Below the pieces are notes generated by a model, which did no database searches, was not told where the DNA came from, and worked only from the letters and a program-made list of their open reading frames with translations. The position numbers were made by a program, and so were the translations under genes. This document shows, in pieces, positions 10,094 through 15,870 of a stretch of DNA of 15,870 bases (its first letter is position 1; every line of letters begins with the position of its first letter). Source of the DNA: Eimeria necatrix (lineage: Eukaryota > Apicomplexa > Conoidasida > Eucoccidiorida > Eimeriidae); contig NW_013651751.1 of NCBI RefSeq assembly GCF_000499385.1, positions 1-15,870 of the forward strand, given 5' to 3'.

Positions 10094-10521
10094 GTAAGCG
10101 AAGTGATGGGCACAGTGGCGTGTTTCGCCTGGAGTCAAGTAGAAGAACAATCGCTTTTTTCCTTGGTAAAAAACACCAACCAGATGACTCGTGACATAGC
10201 CACACTTGTATTTGTCCCGGCATCCCACATCATAACGATAAACGTGGGTTGGTGAGTATCCACCTATGTTACTCGCTTCATGCCTGCAGTGCGACGACTC
10301 TTTAGGCTCCATAATACAGAGAGTAAGCGAAGTGATGGGCACAGTGGCGTGTTTCGCCTGGAGTCAAGTAGAAGAACAATCGCTTTTTTCCTTGGTAAAA
10401 AACACCAACCAGATGACTCGTGACATAGCCACACTTGTATTTGTCCCGGCATCCCACATCATAACGATAAACGTGGGTTGGTGAGTATCCACCTATGTTA
10501 CTCGCTTCATGCCTGCAGTGC
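10064..10521. repeat. Perfect 229-bp tandem duplication
   Basis: Bases 10064-10292 are repeated without a mismatch and without spacer at 10293-10521. CAGACGA begins just before copy 1 (10062) and recurs at 10522 right after copy 2, so short flanking homology may have primed the event. Each copy contains one CAG-AGA-GTAAG motif (10089-10098 and 10318-10327), a GTGAGTATCC word (10252 and 10481) and an acceptor-like GCCTGCAG near its end. On an exon-intron reading, the duplication copies the tail of the candidate secreted exon with its donor and the whole following 196-nt intron. The lack of any divergence means it is recent, or an assembly error. Confidence 0.97.
10290..10322 (+). CDS. Candidate 33-nt microexon made by the tandem duplication
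   Basis: CAG at 10287-10289 (the end of repeat copy 1, after a pyrimidine-rich CTTCATGCCTG) and GTAAGC at 10323 bracket 33 bases. With one base carried over, they read RRLFRLHNTE and again leave one base over. The length is divisible by three and both ends are phase 1, so including it would not shift the frame from the exon ending at 10093; it would repeat that exon's last ten residues. The introns on either side would both be 196 nt (10094-10289 and 10323-10518). The next possible exon starts at 10519 and reads PDDE before a GTGCGT donor at 10533. No transcript evidence is available here. Confidence 0.25.
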
Positions 10522-10532
10522 CAGACGATGAG

Positions 10533-13109
10533 GTGCGTAGGCCGATTGCAGGCTAGCTACATTACCTGTCGCTGCCATTTATTTGTGGGATGACTGTGCA
10601 TTGAAAGATATGTTTTTATTATAGCAGTGTGCAAGGCCGTCTATTTTATATGCCCTTTCTTAAGAGCATATGAAAATCATGGGAACGATAGTGCCTTCTC
10701 AGATAATAAAGCGGCACGGCTTCTTTTTATGGCTGCAACGGGCATACAAAGTTGTACAAGGCTAATTAGCAAGCATACACATGTTACAGCTTCGTACGTG
10801 CAACTACTGCAGTGATTGCCCGAAGTTTTTTTCAGTGCATCGTGTTGAACGGCATAAAAGATAACGTTATAGCGCAACATTGCAAAATGCAAATGGCCTG
10901 TTTCATACACTTGCAAGCAACTCAGGTGCGTCTCCTCAAGTCTCCGGACGTTTCCACTAAAAAGGAAGTTAGTGAAGCACTACTAAACGCTCAACGCAGC
11001 ATGGCGAGTTCTGGTGCATGCAAAACTCAACTTCATTTCGGCGTATTAAGAAGAGTGCATAAAAGAGTCGATTGCTGAGGCATCATGAAGCCAGTCAATG
11101 ACTAATTAAGTCGACAGCTGGACTGAACATATAGAGGGTGCGCATAACAAGCAAAGCTAAAACATGTCTTGCCAGGAATGCAATGAAGAAACAATCGTTC
11201 TTTTTCCCGTAGCGGCATGCGCCAACCGAAGAAACCTTGATGAGTCACCTTTGCCGTTACCGTTGCCGGAAATGTCATCATGGGCTGACAAGCAAGCATG
11301 TAGAGATGTACATTTGGAAATATATCCTACGTTACACTCGAAAATTCTGAAAACAGAAGTTTTGAGGGCTGTGGAGACCCTCACACGTACGTGTACACGG
11401 TTTTATTCTAATATGAACGTGGGCGCTGCGTTGCTTTAGAGGGTGGGTTTTTCACATCACAGAAATATGTTGCGTTCTTTTCGCGGAAACAAGCAGCAAT
11501 TTGCCTTTATTTATAATAATGCGGGCGATATAACCTATGCTTATAAGGTCGTGCTGACTGCCCACTACTGAGAGAATCTTCCTATAATTTTTTGGTCGTG
11601 AATACTTCACAGTAGCTTTCGTTGTTCTGCTTCGTCGCCTAATGAGCAAGCTTTTGTTTGCGCTGTATCACTGCTGAATTCAAACGACACCGTGCAAGTA
11701 GCCCCAATAAAAAAAACAGACAGTAGAAGCGTAGGAATGTGCCACAGGTGATGCCTGCCTGCACCCTAAGATGAATGAAAGAATGCTACTTCTGAAGGGT
11801 AAGATAGATGTGATGAGAAATCAGAACATCAGCAGACTGCTGTTTTGTCTTTTCTATAGCGTTCTCTCATGTTGTAATTCCTGAATGTGGCACTGAGCCC
11901 GGAAAACAGTGCATGTGTGACTGCTTGTAAGCTGCTCAACAACGCATCGCTCTGCTGTCGCCTTAGTCAAGTTGGAACTGGGCATCTGACAGATTTTGTG
12001 TGTTGCTTCATGCATGCGGCGTAAACTCTCAGAGTATGCGCCGGCGTAAATGCTGAACTGCGCCCAGCATGCGACGTCTTAAGTGCATTGCTAGTGACTT
12101 CGAGGAGCCTGACGAATCAGCGACTGTGTGAACAACGCGGTAGTTCGCGCGAAGCCAGCGCTAACGCCATTTGCAATGATTCCAGCTTCTGAAATGCATT
12201 ATCAGCAGGATTTTAACCACTGTGCCCTCTGCATTGCTACGAAGTGAAACGAACGTTACGGAGTCGGATGCAGCGAGTGGGTGGGCTTGCTGCGAAGTTG
12301 CTATGGGCAGCTGTCTTGCCAGCACAAGACAGCAATCACAGCATTGACCTCTCGCTAGCAAATGGCAACACGCATTCGATTCTTGCGGCCTAGCCATTAA
12401 GCACAACATGCGAAGGCTACCGTATCATTGTCCTTCTGTTTGAATGAAAAACGAGCGTTGCATGCCACTTAGAAGGTGCTACCTATTAATTCATGGTGTA
12501 CACGTGCCAGCGACATACTGCAGCACTACTCGGGTGGATGAGCGTTAATGAAAGATGCTCCAGTTCCTACTTGTGCTGCATGCCACAATCGGTCAAATAT
12601 GCAGCACAATTGCTGCCAAGCAATTATGCTCCATATTCGGCTTCTTTCATCTTCTGATGCACTGTCCTTGGGGTGATATTTCAGAGAAAAGTGTAGACAG
12701 TGACAACGTCGCACAATAGTGTTCCTGGTTGGTTTAAGTGTGGCCGTAGTACTGCCGGCAACCACAATGATGATAGACAGTGAGTGCTCATCTGTTGTGC
12801 CTGTATCTCTGAAATAGGTCTCATTTCATCTGTGAAACAAACACCAGGTGATCTTCTCGAATGCAGTGCAATGAAGCTTAACTGGTGCGGCTGAAACAAT
12901 GGTATCTTCGGCAATGCAAACGGCACTGCAGCCTTTTTGTACCGTGATACTATTATTTTGAACAATCATACTGGTCTTGATTCTTCATTGCTCGTCTGCA
13001 TGTGATGATGTGCTGTGCTTAAACTGCGGAGACATACTGGTGATTTCGGACATTGCAGGACTGCTTGCATTGATCATCTACGCAACGTGCACTACTGCCC
13101 ACATACTGA
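10533..13109. other. No confident gene; probable intron or intergenic DNA
   Basis: Open frames reach 94 codons on either strand and show no known domain. Donor-like motifs on plus start at 10963, 11133 and 12775, and a 6-nt-spaced variant lies at 12683. Zero-spaced AG|GTGCGT words occur at 10531 and 10924; these have the form of recursive splice sites but are short enough to be chance. TGCATG words occur at 11015, 11910, 12011, 12459, 12577 and 12997. Confidence 0.45.
12310..12333. repeat. Inverted repeat, 9-bp perfect arms
   Basis: GCTGTCTTG at 12310-12318 is the reverse complement of CAAGACAGC at 12325-12333, with a six-base loop. It would form a compact hairpin in RNA of either strand. 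No gene or terminator context is visible. Confidence 0.75.
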
Positions 13110-13367
13110 GCATGCCAGACAATATTTGCACTAAAGGCATTATATATATCTTCGGACGGCGTGAGGGTACATCCCACACCTATACGAGTGCTTCAAGTTA
13201 CAGAGATGTGTAGGAAGCCTATGCGCGTGCTCCACGTTGAAGATATATGTATGATTAACCGTGTACCAGTCAGGCATTTCCATGCGAGACAGCAATACAG
13301 TGGTATCATACTTGGTAGATCCGACTATTGGTCAAATGTTGCCGCCAGAGTTGAACCCGAAGTCTGA
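13110..13367 (+). CDS. Candidate coding stretch with a diverged 13-codon repeat
   Basis: The plus frame is open from 13110 to a TGA at 13365-13367 (about 85 codons). It contains PIRVLQVTEMCRK (13179-13217) followed directly by PMRVLHVEDICMI (13218-13256), and a weaker third relative, PVRHFHA, from about 13266. The two 39-base units differ at 11 positions, and the first four differences and six overall fall on third codon positions in this frame. Most residue changes are mild (I/M, Q/H, E/D, M/I). That pattern is expected of a repeat under protein-level constraint. Against it, the sample is tiny, there is no convincing start, and another open frame overlaps (13261-13420). No function is assigned. 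Confidence 0.3.
   Translation, partial: ACQTIFALKALYISSDGVRVHPTPIRVLQVTEMCRKPMRVLHVEDICMINRVPVRHFHARQQYSGIILGRSDYWSNVAARVEPEV
13179..13256. repeat. Diverged 39-bp tandem repeat
   Basis: CCTATACGAGTGCT begins the first unit at 13179 and CCTATGCGCGTGCT the second at 13218. Identity is 28 of 39 bases with no gaps. The high identity at the start of the unit and decay at its end are seen directly. Confidence 0.75.
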
Positions 13368-13537
13368 AACTGCGAAGCGGCGCTGTGTTGCAGATGACGG
13401 CGTAACTAACTTGATTGCCAGTAAGCGCAAAGGGTGGCGAGAAGTTGTAAAGCGTGCTACATTTCACGTTCACTTTTTCAGACTCGAAGCAACTACGCCG
13501 CGAGCCTTGCCGCAAGCTGTCTGCATGGATCGACTGA
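13261..13537 (+). CDS. Candidate two-exon coding stretch with a 61-nt intron
   Basis: A plus frame open from 13261 reads through VSYLVDPTIGQMLPPEL and DDGVTNLIA to a GTAAGC donor at 13421. A pyrimidine run, CACTTTTTCAG, ends at 13481, giving a 61-nt intron (13421-13481). The join keeps the frame open through NSKQLRREPCRKLSAWID to a TGA at 13535-13537. Unspliced, the frame stays open to 13638, so splicing is not needed to keep it open. A shorter last-exon version would start after the CAG at 13391-13393: 27 nt, phase 1 at both ends, DGVTNLIA. The product is unrecognised: hydrophilic, basic at its end, with no signal peptide. It overlaps the repeat-bearing frame at 13110-13367, so both cannot be fully coding in one transcript. 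Confidence 0.25.
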
Positions 13538-15870
13538 CCATGCTGTATGAGTCAGATGGTGGGTACACGCTTTGTTTTGTTTGCGTGAAAAGGGCGAATG
13601 TAGGTAGTCGCTTCACGTGCAAGACAGTCAAAGCATGACGAAGCTGTAAGGGAACACAAAGTCAAGAAAAAGGTGCAGTACTTATTTTTGACGAGATGCA
13701 ACCGTGCTTTGCATATTAATCGAATCCGCTTGATGAAGCTAATTGTCTGCTTTATGGAGGTAAGGTTTGATTCTGCTGGCGTTTTCATGCCCGGTGCTGT
13801 GGGAGCAGAACAGGAGGCAAAAAAAATAATCGAAATACTAACAGCTCCGAATAGCATATGAGAGGAGAAAATAAACATCACGGCAAACGTTCGCATTTCT
13901 AAACTGACAGCACGCCGTTCAATATTTTTTCGCCTTCCACTCAGTTCTCTCGGCAGCATAGTTTCCTTGTCCTTGTGAAACTAGCTGATTCCTATATTTA
14001 GTTTTCGTGGATGAACCGCACACTTTTACAGCTCATTAACAGCATATTGTAGCGCTGCTAGTAGAGGTATTGAGGTAAATCAGACTTTGGAGTTTGGCAA
14101 CCATTTTTGGGCTGCTTGCAGTACACGCGGTCAAAATGGCTACAATCATCTCCATGCAGTGCAGTCTAAAATATATGATCACGCCATATGAATTCAAAGC
14201 GACAATAGGGTGCACTAAGAGACCAATACAGCGTTGAGCAGTTCTCTAAATGTGCTTTTCCCAGACATTTCCTAAGTGTTTCAAGAGGATTAATCAGCAT
14301 GTTGTTTCATCTTCGGAGTTTCAGTCTACACTTTCAATTTATAGAGGGTGAGCAACCGTTTCTACTCAATGACTCCTTGATAAGACACTACCTTAAAAAT
14401 GAATTACTTAACTGTAAACTGTTCCACACGTGTTTTTTAAGCATTCTAGCTTCACGCTAGTGTTTTTATGATGCTGACCACATTTTACACACGGAGAAGC
14501 CCGATAGTATGCCCTCTATACTAGTTTCTGCAATCGCTTGTATTCAGAGAGTACGCAGCTCTAACGGCAGTCTACAATGCCGCTCAAGCTTGCACCTAAC
14601 ACAGCCGGCGTTCCGACAGAATTTCCTGTCAGCATGCTCACAATATGAAGTGCTGCAAGTACAGACGATTCATTGAATCTTCTAAGTACGGTCCGGATTC
14701 GGTCTTGAAGTTTTTTAAAGTTGGTTTTGACGCGTGCCGACACAGGTGCAGCCGATATTCGATACATACCAGCCGCAAAGTATACGGGTGCAGTCCACTG
14801 CAAAAGCTTAACCTTGCGGACTGGGAGAGATTTATTTATGTGTCTGCTTTTCCGACGTTTCAGCGCAGCTGCCAACTCGCGGTCGCCTTGCACGTTTCGC
14901 AGCAAGTAGGTGGAAGCCTGTTATGCAGTTTTCCTCTGGTCCCGCTGTAGGAAGCACAGTGGCTAATCATCGTAAAAATTCAGCAGTTTCCATGCGGCTC
15001 GAAGACACCCCAACGTTCAGAGCACATATGCATTCTGCAGCACGTAAGTAGCAACGTGGATAAATTCTGTTGTGCAGCTCTTCCCTGATCGTGCTATCAG
15101 AAACATAAGAGCTAATTCTCATGAAAGATTCAAAGTTATTATTTGGTTCGAAGACGCTGCAACCTCCACATTGCATGAGAAGATTGTTTATTAGTCTCGT
15201 TAACTATGTGTTTGTGCGAGGAGTGTGCAAAGATTTCACAAGCCCATCAATGACGACATTCCCGCAAGTTCAGGAACAGACGCGCCATTGGCAATGCACC
15301 ACACCAAAAACAAACGGAGTGTAATCGCCTATGACACGGCACGTTTTCTTCTTCCTTTAAGAGTAATGATCAATCGTAAACCACTTTTACAGGAGATGGC
15401 GGGAAAAGGTACGATACATATCCGTGACGATGACTGGAATGGAGATGATGGTTTCTATTGAATGCCTTGTCTCATCCACTCCAGCGATCCAGGATTTGAG
15501 TCTCCAAACAGTCTTGAAGATACCCAATCATTGCCCGTATGGATTCTGCAATGCTTCACTGCCACCTCGGGTGCTTGGAAATTCACTCTCTACAGACAGT
15601 GCGGAGTTACCTTCGGTTTCCAAGTTGTAGCACGGGGACACTGGGGCTTTTGATATGTGCGTAATAAGCGTGCTTGAGCTGTATGGCCAATTGATTTGTG
15701 TAATGCGCAGCTAACAGTAGATGCGACCGGACTAGGTAGAAGTGGGCCCTGGCGTCGCCGTGTCCCTGCAACAATGAGCTGCTCCACGGCGGCGTCGATC
15801 GAGGCTTGAAAGAAACAGAGGATGGCGTTTCTCTTCTTTTCCCGTTCATATTCAATGTATTTTGTGCTTG
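13538..15870. other. No confident gene; probable intron or intergenic DNA
   Basis: The longest frames are 13552-13959 (minus, 135 codons) and 14561-14905 (minus, 114 codons). Neither shows a known motif, and plus frames overlap them at similar length. Donor-like motifs on plus start at 14343, 14546, 14901, 15039 and 15594; those at 14343, 14546 and 15594 follow pyrimidine-rich runs. GGTTCGAAGAC at 15138 resembles part of a tRNA B box, but no cloverleaf can be drawn around it. Confidence 0.45.

Larger units (their letters stand above)
168..15603 (+). other. Recurrent AG-NNN-GTRNG motif family (25 sites)
   Basis: Strict AG-NNN-GTRAG sites start at 664, 1297, 2191, 3628, 3901, 4804, 7592, 9820, 10089, 10318, 12775, 14343 and 15039. 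Relaxed forms (GTNNG after the same three-base spacer) start at 168, 1643, 2655, 3113, 6501, 7036, 8172, 10963, 11133, 14546, 14901 and 15594. The three bases are usually purine-rich: GAA, AGA, AAA, AGG, ACA or CAA. Several sites extend to AGTGAAGC after the donor-like part (6507, 9826, 10970). Each looks like an acceptor AG, three bases, then a splice donor. A transcription-factor site or an exon-end consensus would also fit. Confidence 0.6.

Noticed and set aside
13552..13959. 135-codon minus frame with a hydrophobic stretch near its start
   Set aside because: The hydrophobic run comes from A/T-rich DNA, there is no homology I recognise, and plus frames of similar quality overlap it.
15138..15148. 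tRNA B-box-like GGTTCGAAGAC
   Set aside because: No matching A box or acceptor stem lies upstream at tRNA spacing, and no cloverleaf can be formed.

Overview
This window looks like nuclear DNA of a non-vertebrate eukaryote. It has mid-40s GC by eye, CpG is not depleted, there is a long (TG)n microsatellite, and many splice-donor-like words lie on one strand. There is no bacterial-style gene packing: no ribosome binding sites, no operons, no long ORFs. The longest open frames (125 to 166 codons) are about what chance gives in 15.9 kb read in six frames, and I recognise no conserved protein domain, transposase, reverse transcriptase, rRNA or tRNA. The lineage is unresolved. A high density of TGCATG words weakly suggests a coccidian apicomplexan, but other small-exon eukaryotes (for example flatworms) are not excluded.

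Layout. 1-3410 is apparently intronic or intergenic, with scattered donor-like motifs and one possible coding stretch (479-668). 3411-3955 is a perfect 272-bp tandem duplication. 3956-8255 holds no confident gene. 8256-8396 is a (TG)n tract with a decayed 3' edge. 9273-9804 holds two families of diverged direct repeats. 9937-10532 is the most gene-like part: a candidate first exon with a signal-peptide-like start, followed by a perfect 229-bp tandem duplication that would create an in-frame 33-nt exon. 10533-13109 is featureless apart from motifs and a hairpin. 13110-13537 carries two overlapping candidate coding stretches, one with a diverged 39-bp repeat that changes mainly at third codon positions. 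13538-15870 holds motifs only.

The main signal that ordinary annotation does not explain is a plus-strand motif, AG-NNN-GTRAG, often written CAG-RRA-GTAAG: an acceptor-like AG, exactly three bases, then a donor. I count 13 strict and about 12 relaxed copies, against about 2 strict copies expected by chance and 2 distinct strict sites (3 counting the duplication) on the minus strand. Both perfect tandem duplications carry exactly one motif copy per unit. Together with the plus-strand excess of GTRAG, this suggests that much of the window is one or more long plus-strand transcripts with very small exons, possibly encoding secreted proteins. That is an inference; RNA evidence would decide it.
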